DNA of 64,000 nt, taken from Dipylidium caninum. Taxonomy: Eukaryota > Platyhelminthes > Cestoda > Cyclophyllidea > Dipylidiidae. Shown here one piece after another: positions 12,801 to 23,000 of this stretch. The notes below the pieces were generated by a model. That model worked only from the letters and a program-made list of their open reading frames with translations, did not search any database and had not been told where the DNA came from. The translations under genes and the position numbers were made by a program. The DNA lies in assembly GCA_017562135.1 (NCBI GenBank), contig QEYB01001046.1, positions 682,001 to 746,000 of the forward strand. Direction: 5' to 3'. Numbering within the stretch: position 1 is the first letter of the stretch; each line of letters starts with the position of its first letter.

Positions 12801-13438
12801 TGGGAGACCCTGCGTCTTTGGAAGGTCGTGTTCATTAAATTCTTCTCCGTTCACATTTTTTAAACTTATTTTAAAACTTGGCATTGGTATTTCAGTCAGT
12901 CTTCAAAAAGTTCGACGCTGATAACAGCGGAACAATGAGTACTTTTGAACTTCGAAATGCTCTCAACTGTGTGGGTGAGTATTATTGTTGTCTAAAGTCT
13001 GGCGAAACAAATAATTGTTCTCAAATGAATATTTGGATGTTGGGATTTGATTTGTGAAGTAATGCATTACCTTTCACAGGTTACCACATTGACAACGCAA
13101 CCCTGACAAGCGTGGTGTTGAGATTCTCGAATCGTGACCGAATTCTGCGATTCGACGACTACATTATTTGCTGTGCGCGTTTGAGAACAGCATTCGAGAC
13201 AATGAAAACTAAGGATTCGTTCGCAGGAGCTGAGGTAATTTCTCAATCCACTTCGAAGTTAGAAGTCACCTACGATAGCGTAATTGGGTATTTTAGTTAA
13301 TAAAAATTTTAACAGATTTATTTTGAATCTACTGTTTTTTAATAAAAAAAAAACAGTAAAACGACGCCTGTCCAATCCTCACCTGTAAATGCTGCTCTTT
13401 GAACTTTGTAGCTGCTCAACATTCTACTCTACCTGTGA
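710..13438 (+). CDS. Classical calpain (calcium-dependent cysteine protease), 3' part of gene
   Basis: Calpains are cytosolic papain-fold proteases that cut selected substrates when calcium binds. Intact exons read here: 710-876 (end of protease core), 3350-3519 (start of domain III), 12508-12566, 12756-12824, 12896-12974, 13080-13234 (EF-hands) and 13412-13438 (last residues, TGA 13436-13438). Domain III continues in 4281-~4480 and 4691-4857, where the frame is broken. Splice phases agree across the intact exons, for example TG|G restoring Trp before MCYEDFVTEFEKLEM. The motif RNPWGNEAEWKGRW carries the catalytic Asn. The Cys and His exons must lie left of the window. The domain order protease, C2-like, penta-EF marks a classical calpain, the family of the schistosome large-subunit antigen Sm-p80 (family knowledge). 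The linker and first EF-hand are not securely placed. Confidence 0.93.
908..922. repeat. Short GT dinucleotide repeat
   Basis: About seven GT units lie in the intron just after the calpain catalytic exon. It is a simple microsatellite. Confidence 0.85.
3350..3519 (+). CDS. Calpain exon: start of domain III (C2-like)
   Basis: It begins after CTTCCACAG and ends at CTTG|GTAAGT. It encodes MCYEDFVTEFEKLEMCALGP, then a short divergent stretch, then HGCWQPGVNAGGCRNFL. The GGCRN motif is the usual mark of calpain domain III. The exon is fully open, in contrast to the following domain III exons. Confidence 0.95.
4281..4480 (+). CDS. Calpain domain III exon, frame broken by small insertions
   Basis: The acceptor TTAACTAG precedes ACACCTTCTGG, and the phase is right: G from the previous exon plus AC gives Asp, so GCRNFL continues as DTFW. 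Calpain-like words follow in shifting frames: TNP at 4295-4303, YREFAFDDA at 4308-4334, DDNDDENLGTLI at 4337-4372, VGLMQKE at 4374-4394, then MRKYGADLP. Frame changes fall at about 4292-4294 (GGG), 4305, 4335-4336 and 4373, and each looks like an extra base or bases. No single frame is open throughout. The 3' end of the exon is uncertain. It could be an unpolished assembly patch or a decaying exon. Confidence 0.75.
4691..4857 (+). CDS. Calpain domain III exon, second insertion-broken segment
   Basis: It lies between GCTTGCAG and a strong donor, GT|GTGAGT. Recognisable words in shifting frames are INTREVSGRF (from 4713), LPPGE, YVIVPSTF (4765-4788) and LLRIFSEKLYTNNV (4817-4857). They occur in the order expected for the C-terminal half of calpain domain III. 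At least three frame changes are needed, the clearest being one extra C at 4764 between PPGE and YVIVPSTF. Splice sites and word order argue that this is the genuine exon of this gene. Confidence 0.75.
8717..8800 (+). CDS. Possible calpain EF-hand 1 exon (weak)
   Basis: After ATTCCGAACAG one frame reads ARLKRRFEKVLVDPKDEI and then NRVDR. This resembles the calpain first EF-hand pattern, in which FEKVAG is followed by an acidic EI...EL segment, but the match needs a frame change to give an EL pair. No clear donor follows. It is the best candidate between the domain III exons and the secure EF-hand exons. Confidence 0.25.
11287..11345. repeat. TGGA tetranucleotide microsatellite in two blocks
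   Basis: Five TGGA units at 11287-11306 and nearly four at 11331-11345 are separated by 24 unrelated bases. They lie in a calpain intron, and the apparent open frames across them are repeat artefacts. Confidence 0.9.
12508..13234 (+). CDS. Calpain penta-EF-hand exons
   Basis: Four intact exons (12508-12566, 12756-12824, 12896-12974, 13080-13234) encode the C-terminal calcium-binding domain. The loop DVDRSGSLDFGE spans the first intron and has Asp, Asp, Ser and Glu at calcium positions 1, 3, 5 and 12. The next loop, DADNSGTMSTFE, is also canonical. The later loop around SNRDRILRFDDY is degenerate, as usual in this family. The second exon ends AAG|GTCGTG, a poor donor. The last exon ends GCTGAG|GTAATT and joins a short terminal exon at 13412. 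Confidence 0.93.
13412..13438 (+). CDS. Calpain last exon and stop codon
   Basis: After ACTTTGTAG the phase-0 reading is LLNILLYL followed by TGA. Calpains end in a hydrophobic helix of the type LL..TLY, so this fits. If the preceding donor were not used, reading through would end at TAA 13298-13300 with a tail unlike calpains. The call rests on phase and the short tail match. Confidence 0.6.
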   Translation: MLNILLYL

Positions 13439-13593
13439 GGTTTTGGGGTTGACAATGAAATGGAAGTGGGAACAAGTTATATTAGCGCAATTTTCCTCCT
13501 ACCTATGCCATCTAAACCCACGGAAATCACACATTTCTTCCTCTCGAATTAATCTCCTCCCCGCCCCCACCCCCCCTATTCTCCTATCTGGCC

Positions 13594-13599
13594 AATAAA
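13594..13599 (+). terminator. Candidate calpain polyadenylation signal
   Basis: AATAAA lies about 155 bases after the proposed stop codon on the sense strand. A second AATAAA occurs near 13880, so the one used cannot be told from sequence. Confidence 0.45.
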
Positions 13600-15464
13600 C
13601 AGCAGCATGAGACCTGCTACGCTTATTCAGAATGCTTGGCTTCTTGCCGAAAAAGAGTTTATTCCGAGAATTTGCACGAACACAACGAATTCGGATCCTA
13701 TCAGCATCTTTTGCCAATTTGCTTTCACCTCTTCTGGGGTCGGGTTTTTCCCCCTTTTTTCTCGGTCAGTCTATCATTGCTTGCTTTCTTCAAAAGTAGG
13801 AAAAAGAAATTCTCTCCCCTTCCCCCCTCCCCCCCCCCCCATCATTATAATCGCTGGTGCATGTCCTCTGGTTGATGGAAATAAATCACGAGACGTTTGT
13901 CCGTTTTTAACTAATTTTATACTTTCACTAACCCGGGATTGACAGCATACGAAGATGTTTCGAGGCTAATTCTCAAAGGTAAACACAAGTTTCGCGGTTC
14001 AACACCATGTTTGAAGAGTCGGTTACTTTAGGGTTCAAAATTGGCGTGGTTAATGACAACTCCAAACCTGGGCGGCTTTCTTAGGATCTCATGGAAAACC
14101 TAACTCTAAAAAAACCTTGCAGGCGTAACCTGACACGCGAATTTGTCCGGTGTAGCGGAATCCCTAAACCTCTTACAGAGGCTACGGGGGCATCCAGATC
14201 AGCCTGATCGAGAATTCTAGACGCAACCGGTTTCCTTTCAGTCAAATATGAGAAAATTCTTAAGGGAAACTTGGAGGACGTGCTTACGGAAGGTCGATCG
14301 CCACGACCCAAAATCTCCTAACTTTATTAGCGGGTAAATTGAAAACGAAATAATTGCGAATCCCCAACCTTCTCTCCTTCACGTTCCCAATAAAAGACGT
14401 CACGCAATGTTGTTAATTCCAGGCTGAATGGGACAGGAAAGCACTGTAAATGCATTAGTTAAAAATCTACTTTTCAGTGTTTCAAAAAACAACGGATGAC
14501 TGAGAGACGATGTCCCCCTACTCTGGTCCAGTAGCTGTGTTGAAAGACGAAATAAAGCAGATACTTTTATGGGGAGGTATAACACGAAGATTAACCTTCG
14601 GTTGACGTAATAGAGAGCAGACTTACGCAGCAAACGCCAAGTTTGACAGCAGAGCGAACGATGCCTGCTCTGGGTGAACAGGTCAAAGTTGGGATAGACC
14701 GATGAGGCACTCAATAAATGAGGCATCAAATTTGACAAGCGTATTTTCACCGATAAAATGCTAATTTTAATAAATGGTCAACGTGCGCTGGACGAAGGAT
14801 GCTGGTTCAAAACTCACAATTCTATGCACACTTAGCCAATGTTTTTTTCCATGAGGGAAAGCCTAACAGTTATCAGGGACAAAGAACGTTATCTAAGGAA
14901 GCTTTAAAGTGAAAAATTTTGATAGCAACACTGCCGACGCATAAGTTTTAATTCAACGAATCACAATGGAAAAGCATTGATAACATTCCTCGGAGATCGT
15001 TTATCGAAAGCACCGAGTGCATAACTACCGACAAATCTCACTTGATGCAAAAACCTTGTTTTGTGTTATGACTGGTATACCGGGCCAAGCTTGTGGCGGA
15101 AACCATTCACGCCTAACGCCAAGCATTATCCAAAGCCAGAACAATATCAGAAGAACGTTATTTCCTTTTAATGTTCGCGCATAAAAAGGCTAGAGTTGTC
15201 AATGGTAACAGATCATCCTTAAAAACTGTGGTAATAACACAAAATTACTCAAGTCCATATTGTGAGAATGGAGATGCGTGCAATAAAGTTAATATTGCTC
15301 AAAAAAGATGCTGGCTCAAGATGGGAGGCCCCATACATTTTCAGCACGATGAGGGTGCCCCTCGATGGGGCCACCACCCGCTCTTAACAACGTAAATACA
15401 GAATGAACCACTAATATTAAGTAAAACAATACAAAAAATATAACATAAGGAGAGATATTTGAGG
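13600..15464. other. Intergenic region between calpain and TJAP1-like gene
   Basis: No exon is recognised. The + strand passes from T-rich to A-rich between about 13.95 and 14.4 kb, which fits the change from + to - strand transcription. The first part is probably calpain 3' UTR and the last few hundred bases the 3' UTR of the minus-strand gene. Short frames at 14081-14311 and 14400-14750 show no family match. Confidence 0.5.
13811..13840. repeat. C-rich pyrimidine tract
   Basis: A pyrimidine run ending in twelve or more consecutive C residues lies downstream of the calpain gene. It is low-complexity sequence whose exact length is likely error-prone. Confidence 0.8.
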
Positions 15465-15674
15465 TTAAATTTCTAGAATTGGGTTAGCAGAACTGGAAGC
15501 CTTAAGACTGGAAGACGGCGATGAGGTATTTCTATCCTGAGGCTGCGAAAATACCTGTGGTTCATCGGAGTATAGTGCAATAGGTGGGAAGGTGGTGGGG
15601 AGGAGATAGTGAGCTGGCGCCGTTAGCAAATGATCCTCGGACGAAGTGGATGACCTACTGGGATGCTTCGAGGA
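15465..15674 (-). CDS. Ser/Pro-rich C-terminal exon of minus-strand gene
   Basis: The acceptor ATTATTTTAG precedes an open frame of 69 residues that starts SSKHPSRSSTSSEDH and ends SANPILEI, then TAA. It is low complexity with no domain. It is the only clear coding stretch between 13.5 and 17.2 kb on this strand. Confidence 0.6.
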   Translation of the reverse strand, partial: SSKHPSRSSTSSEDHLLTAPAHYLLPTTFPPIALYSDEPQVFSQPQDRNTSSPSSSLKASSSANPILEI

Positions 15675-18213
15675 CTAAAATAATTGAAGTCATAATAATA
15701 GGAGGTATAGAATTTAGATCCATTGTTTCCTAGCTTTAGATTGCTTCCGTCCACCATTCTAGTAACATCGTGTCAAACGCATAAACTTTCAGTTATTAGC
15801 ATACCAGGGGCGCTGAACACTTGCAATTCAATTCTAACGAATACTTAAGGGTCTCTTAAAGTCTTTAAGGATTAAACGGAAGCACATTTTAAGCAAAAGG
15901 CTAAAGCATTATATCAGACAATGTCTATTTACTTGAGTGACAGATAAAAAATCTTACTGATGTTGTCCACAATCTTGAAAAGTTTCTTGTAAATAGTGTT
16001 GAAGTTCCGAAATAAACAAGGATTTTAAAAACTCAAGATATGTGAAACGTATTTCCGCCAGATACTGACCAACTTAAAAACTGACCAATTACATCACAGC
16101 AATTAAAATTTGCCCTTACTCCAAAAAGATTGCCAGAACTCAAAGACATGACAGAAGATTTGGAAACTCCCATACTAACTAATTAGGCGGGTAAGTAGAA
16201 ACATGTAGAAAAACTAACTACCAATATAAAAGCACACAAATGTATGTGAAATAGGTAGATGATGCGCGTTTTGTTGAAATAAAAAGCGGATAAAGAATGG
16301 TCCTGGAGAAAGTTCATTTGATAACGCAAAAGCCACTGAAATATACCAACTTTTCCGAGCGGAACACAAACCCGAGATGGACGAAGAAAAAAGTGACAGA
16401 ACGAAGATCTTCATGAAGGAGGAATAGTAAGATAGCATTATGCACGCTCTACACATAAACTTAATATGAATTAGGCGAGAAAGTATCGACAATAAGTGTA
16501 GGGGATAAAATGCCCAACTTTTTCATAGCCAAATTGAAAAACTTTTCATTACATCCCGAAAAATATTATGCGCCGTATAATTGTACTATACCACTAATCG
16601 TTACTGGTTTCCTTACAAACCCCGAGGCTGCGCGGGAAATACGGCAATTGCCGGCAGACAAACAACATGCTACAGCTACTTGTTTCACCGTAACCAACCT
16701 GATTTCGACACGAGTTGATGTAACCAGCCATAATAAATCGGTAAAAAGTCCATAAAACTCATTTGTAACTCCAAATCCAGAATGAAAAACATGGTCATCA
16801 TATACATGACAGCCAGAGAAACTGTAATTTGGAAATGGATTGAAAAAAATCACAATAGTAAAGCCCAATGAATGATCCAAAGGATATAGACGACTACCTA
16901 CCCTTGTTTTTAAGATAGAGCTATTAACATAATACATATGAGAAGACAGCTTCTGAATTCTGCTAGAGAATATATATTATCTGTCATTATAACAGCTTCT
17001 TTACTCTTACGTTGTATAGCCAAGTGAAAATTTAGGTAGGCAACTCTAGAATACGTGTAGCGTATGCACTCCCATAAACCTTAATGCCATTTCTTATACA
17101 ACCTACCTGGTGAAAAATCACTGTCACTATCTTATTGCTTAATAGTTAAAGAAAACGTGATTAACGTCTCGGAGTAGGCAATAGAGCAATGATATTGAAG
17201 GGCAACCTTCGTTTAATAAGCTCACCTGTGAGGAAGGCTCCGCGTTAGCAGGAAGAAACAAGCTGGGATCAGCATGCAGAAGCTGGGCAGCAACTTGGCA
17301 ATCCCTTTTGTATGACTGCTGTACGGATTTAAACAACCCATTGACTTCATTTCAGTAACAAATAATATGCCAAAAGTGCTGAAGTGAGATCCTTCAACAA
17401 GAATACTAGTAAGAACCTTACACAAGTTGCAGTAAGGTGTTTGATCGTTTCTTCAGCCTCCATAACTTGCTTGCTCAAAGAGTTCACCTGTGCGTTTAAC
17501 TCTGCTCTCTCTTTTTGCAAGGACTCCACCTGAGAGTAACAGTTTAGATACGATAATTAGAGGAATAAAATATAACCAAGACTGGGAGCCAAGGGGACTA
17601 AAATTTTTGTTGGGAACGTCTCGTAATTTTATAGAGTAGCCCGTGCATCATAATCAACGAAAAAATATAGATATAAATATCGAAATGCATAAAATATACA
17701 GAGTAAATAACGGGAAAATTTTCCATAAAAACGGCAAAAAACAATGCGTATGTGTGCTCAGCTAATGACTTACCGTTAATAACAACCGCTCTTCCAGCTC
17801 AGAATTTAGTTTCACCACTTGGTGGTGGTCCTCAAGAAGTCTAAATATAGACACAACACGTGTGTAATCCTTATCGGCAACATAAAATGCAAAGTTTAAG
17901 TACACGTACAGAACAAAATTATCAAAAAACATGTCGCTAGTTTCAATGTGAATTTAATAGTCAGCAACATCGTTTTGTAGCATACAATCTTCATGGTCTT
18001 GATATATTTATCCCCTGATGCACAGACTCTACTCTGACCAACATAGAGGCAAACCTTTCATATTTCTCTCGGTACATTTCCTCCTCGTATTTTTTCGCCA
18101 CCAAATCAGCCTGCCGGATGTTGCTAGAGCAAACTGGATCGGGTTGCAAACGAGGGCTTTCAGAATTTCCAAGCCTTAATCGGAGATCTAAGTTGGTGAC
18201 TGTAAAGTCAGAT
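15465..18213 (-). CDS. TJAP1/BEGAIN-like coiled-coil protein (partial model)
   Basis: Exons on the minus strand, in order: 18055-18213 (or to 18199), 17774-17840, 17422-17529, 17226-17318 and a terminal exon 15465-15674 (stop TAA). The first four join in phase and give a coiled coil: KKYEEEMYREKYERLLEDHH, later VESLQKERAELNAQV, then YKRDCQVAAQLLHADPSLF. The last motif lines up with YRLDCNLAVQLLKCNKSHF of human TJAP1. TJAP1 is a coiled-coil protein of tight junctions and Golgi, and BEGAIN is its synaptic relative (family knowledge). The start codon and any exons between 15675 and 17225 are not resolved. The terminal exon is Ser/Pro-rich, as in TJAP1 tails, but its link to the rest is by strand and proximity only. 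Confidence 0.65.
16510..16937. other. Region open on both strands, possible exon, unassigned
   Basis: A locally less AT-rich patch (about 16600-16760) is open on the + strand (GFLTNPEAAREIRQLPADKQ) and on the - strand (RLVTVKQVAVACCLSAGNCR). It sits where further TJAP1-like exons would be expected. Neither frame matches a family I recognise, and exon borders are not clear. Confidence 0.2.
17226..18213 (-). CDS. Coiled-coil exons of TJAP1-like gene
   Basis: Four exons with good GT-AG borders and matching phases form one heptad-like stretch of about 140 residues. 18055-18213 ends GAAAG|GTTTGC. 17774-17840 encodes LLEDHHQVVKLNSELEERLL. 17422-17529 ends ACTTGT|GTAAGG. 17226-17318 ends TCACAG|GTGAGC. 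The RDC..A.QLL word in the last exon is the most family-specific signal. Confidence 0.75.
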
Positions 18214-20085
18214 CTAGAAAAGTACTAAGCAGTTGAATTGATAGTCAAGAAGTGTGGTGATGGTACTGCTTTTGGGTGGGAAACCGTTGTCGCCAATTAA
18301 CAGCAAATTCAAACTAGTTTTGTATGAATTTATAAATTATACGGTTATTACCGCAAAAATCAATAGTGGCATTATGGAACTTCAAAACTACAGCCAAATT
18401 TGTTACTGTAAAGCATACACAATGTCACGTAGACGAAAGTAAATAGAAAAAGCGGTAATATACAGGTAACAAGATCGATAAGTTGGGAAATGTAGAAGAA
18501 TTTCGAAGTGACTTGTTGAAGTAGGAGCCAATAAAATGTAATATAAGAATCTCAATATAATCCAATGATAAAATTATAGAGGCACTGGCATATTGATACT
18601 TATTATAAAAATCGCGGACCCAGGTGGCACATCTTGGCTAGGCATGCTGTATGTACCGAAATTCCAATTGGTTTATGCCGAAGGTAAACCATTTTGGCGG
18701 TTACTGCAAGTGTACCAAGAGGATCGATAATAAGAAACTTCCTTTGATTATTTAAAACCACAAGCCGTCGCTATCCATTTCATTGCAAAGGTACTTTTTG
18801 GAATTTACGGACCGAGGCTCGAACCGCTTTAACCTTTAAGCTGACACTTCCACCTGTGTACTAATATAATTCAACAATATTTGCAGTGAGCCCTCTACAA
18901 AGTTGTTTTCTGTGTTTATAATATGGTCTTTACTGTAGTGTTATATTGTTTTGAAAAAATATTATACATTTTACGGTTCTCATATGTTTTCCCCGTCTCT
19001 ATGATGCTGCACCATTTTCCTTTCTAAGAAATGAATCGAACTTCGAAAACATTATAACTTTCCATCGCTATGGGACTCATTTCATCGCCGAGGCGGCCGT
19101 GGTTTACACTCTTTGGATGTGACAATAACAATTTTTTCCCAAGTCTCGACAATTATGGTACGAGATTTGGCGAACATTCGAAGTTGATAAGCGTGAAAGC
19201 CTTTTTGAGTCTAGCGTAAGCATTGACCATTGTGAATTTATGCTGCAGGAAAATGTGATTTATCCTTGTGTATGGCTGCTGATACCGGTGACGTCGTAAA
19301 TGTAGCAGGTCCCCTCCCGGCTGCCCTCTGAGGAGTAGCATTGTCACAGCCACAGTTACTTTCAATGTGGCTTAGTAGTGATTCAATTTATGTAAAGCAG
19401 CATGCCTCATTAAAACGAACTACATTTTAGGTCCTGTGGGAGGATGTTTTAAACTTCCCTTGATCCCTCCCGCGTGTTTACATCGACTTTACAGTGAGCG
19501 ATATACATATTCTGCAAAAGTTTAAGCTTTGAACGAAGTCGTACTCCATACCAGAATCGGCTAGTCCATATGATTAGAAGAAACGGTTAAGAATATCCAG
19601 TAATTCTTAGGTCCGCTGCAATTAGTCGTTCGCCCCAAGCCATTTATACACCTCCGCAATCCGTCAACACTTATCCAAGAGACGAGTTGAGATAGTGCAC
19701 TCACATAATCACTCCAGTCTGCTCATGTAGAATGAACTGCCTTCCACTTCCGTTATTCTCCAGCAAAGCAAACGGTCAGACCTTTAAATCATTGACATAA
19801 AACGGTCCGATAGCTTTTAGTCTCTCATCGCTAGGCGCTCTAGACAGATTAGTCTTCCTCACGCTCAATCAAGGTCCTGTTATTCATTCCAGCGAGGATA
19901 AGACACCGGGTTACACCCGGGTCGCCGGTTAAAATATAAGACAAATAATAAAAACACCGACAATTCGTCTCACCAGAACTTGAGATTTGTTAAACAGCTT
20001 TCACCCGAACAGTTCGCCGTAGTTTGCCATTTCCTCACCATAAGTCAACCTCAACATTAGGAACTAAACCTCTAACAGCGATTAT
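18214..20085. other. Spacer between TJAP1-like gene and CLASP 3' end
   Basis: No recognised exon. It should hold the promoter and first exon(s) of the TJAP1-like gene and the 3' UTR of CLASP, both on the minus strand. Short open frames here have no family match. Confidence 0.45.
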
Positions 20086-23000
20086 CTAACTCAACAAAGA
20101 AGAATTCATATTGGTTGGGAGTTTGTATCGGCCAATATAATGGTTGAGGGAGAACTTTGTGCAGCTTCAGAGAAGGAAAAATGGGATGGCGGCAACAGTG
20201 TGATGTCGACATAATAGACATGTAAGTGAAAGGGTGAAACCAAGGCTTTCCTCGGGTGGTCGCGTGCACACCGATGCGTTAAAATGAAAGCACGAGATCA
20301 TACGGCTTAAAGTAGGTAGGGTAAGGGGAATCGAGCGATTGTGTGTGGATGAACGGCAAACTAGATATGGAGACGCGCAATGTAACGAAGCGTGTGCAGA
20401 AAGCGGGGATTTATACATGAGAAATAAGAGAGGATGGTGAGACTCTATAATCTCAAAATGGGCGTGAAGAAGAAGGGAAGAAAGTTAGTGGAAAACTGTA
20501 AAAAGTTCTATGATCTCTTGGCGAGCTTTCAGGCAATCGGCAGATTACCACTTATCCGGACAGAGTCACTCGACTTTCCTGACCCCTCGAGTTCTTTGTC
20601 GATGTATATGCGCAGAAGACGTTTCTAAAATAAAGTAACAAGAAAGAGTTTACGGTAAGCTATATTAAGAGTCAACTTGTCAGAGATGAAGCGTTATAGC
20701 CGATAAAGCTATCAAAACATTCTGATAATATCTAAGGGAGTTTTGGAGGTAGGTTAAATTATTCATTTAAACGAGTTGCAGTATTTTTGCATATTCTATC
20801 TCAACTATTGACGGGGACGTATAGCACGCAGCACACATAACGGGTGCTCATACAACACCAGCTTTTGAAAAAGTTACCCTAGCAAAAGATGATTGGTTTT
20901 GTCTTCTACCAGTAAGTTGAAAACACGAAACAAGTTATTTCACTATTTCATTCCAATTAACTCCACACTTTGAGTAATAAAATAAACAGAAAAACTCGTG
21001 TTTTTCTTCGGTTTATGTTATGCTAACATGAAAGAAAAACAGCCCATTAAAATAACCTGAAGAAGGTTATGGCTTGACCCAGTCATTACCTTGCTGGCAC
21101 CCAAATCGTTGAGGTAACCCCACACGGCATCCCCGAACTTAATGGCGATCTGTACGAGGCAGAAGATACTGGCTTTGCGCATATGACTATCCTCATGATT
21201 ACAAGCCTGAAATAGCAACAGAGGGGGGAGATGTGAGTAAGGCGAGGTTGGAATCGAGGGCCACGGAATAAACAGTATATAAGAAGGCACTCGAAAGCAC
21301 GAACATACAAATGACGGCGAAAGTTAGTCTGCCTATGCGAATAAGTCAAGGAGGCAGATGAATCAATGGCAGTCCCACTCATTCAACAGATCTACGTAAG
21401 CCTCCACACTTGGCAATCGAATCCATATAAGGTAAAACTCGCACTGATAGGAACCTCTGAGACTATCGACACGTACTCTCAGAACTTCAAATGCCATTTA
21501 CGAGTGAATAGCAACCACTTTGTTCTCGGGTAAAATTCATCTTATGTGGACATGCACGACAATGATGTGAGTTAGTAAGCAAAAGCCCCTCTCCAAGTAC
21601 CGTGACAGTTAATCAAAAATAACCAAAAATCCAAGTCATCAATGACAAAAAAATATAACTCATAAAACAACGGATAACAGTTGGTGGGATTTCTAATAAT
21701 GCCTCAAACAAATTGCGAATCCAGATACTCAAGTGGAATCGTTTTCAATCCTCGCGAAGCAACAAAGCTGAGCTGCTTTCTTTCAAGCACCCATGGTGTT
21801 TGGCAGTAAACTGGAGATTTACCCTCATAGCAAAAAAGGTATGTTCTGTCAAGGAACTACCACTCACCACAATTAATACAATCAAGTTTCCCCCACAAAA
21901 ACGAGATATAAAGGCGATTGAAGATCGAGCAGGTTACTGGTAAGTTAATATTTCACAAAAAAAGACACGAAATACGCTTCCGAAAAAAACTGATGAACAC
22001 GATTTAGCATACTTAGTTAAACATCAAGCTCCCCTCTATAACAAAGTAATGAGTTTGTAAAAGCATTAGAATTGAGCACCATAGATAATTCAATGGAGGA
22101 GAATGTTATAGATAACTTCTAAGTGGCAATAAGTTCTTTTAGTGGCTGTCTAAGGCGCGGTGACAACCGTTAAAATTTATGGTTGGTGCAACTACTTTCG
22201 TTTGTTGCCCGGGATTGTTGCCACTTCCAGCATATATTTTACATTCAATTGTCATTCAAACTCCCTCTTCTTGAAACATTTTGAGGAATTACAGAATACT
22301 GCTCGTTTTGCAATATGCAAAGAAATAGGCTCTCAGCATAGGTTGAAATTGACAAATCACGGGACTTTGACATCAAACGTATAAGTTGGGTAGCTTTTAA
22401 CAATAAACACTGTTCCCAAGTCATGTGTAACCACCGCAGACGAAAGTGGGCAACCCCCAGACCTATCCATTGCTACAGCGTATCCACCATCCGTTATAGT
22501 GAATTTGAAGGTTTAATTGGAAGCAATTTTTAGTTTTACCAATGTCCATTCAAATTTCACTATTCCACAGAGTCGAGCGAAAATTTAAGTAAGTAAGTGA
22601 AGAAATTTAACAATGAATAGTTCCGCGGTGCAGATAGCTCAAATCATTCGTCATACTCAAGCAAGCGATGTCACCAACACGGTGACAAAGTAGTGTTCGA
22701 ATGCAACTGTCACATACCGCAATAAGTCCGGGTATGAGATCGGGTAGGACCTCTTGGACCAGTTCGGGCGAGGAAACCTTAATGACTTGGGTCTGCATCT
22801 TCACTGCGGGCAGATTGAGGAGAGTCTGACTGTCATTAATCACTGTAGTAAGTAGGCGCAAGCAGAGCTCCTGTGAGAGATAGCGCGCCACAGTCTGCGC
22901 ACATTCCTCGGCTGAACGAATCACCTAAAGTTTAGCAGAATGACGTTTGGGTCAATTAACAAGCAAAGTAGGAGGACTCATCAGCCTAATTCCGGAAAGT

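Noticed and set aside
12508..13438. The EF-hand exons as a separate calmodulin-like or sorcin-type gene.
   Set aside because: They lack an N-terminus of their own, lie on the same strand after calpain domain III and enter mid-codon, as expected for the calpain penta-EF domain.
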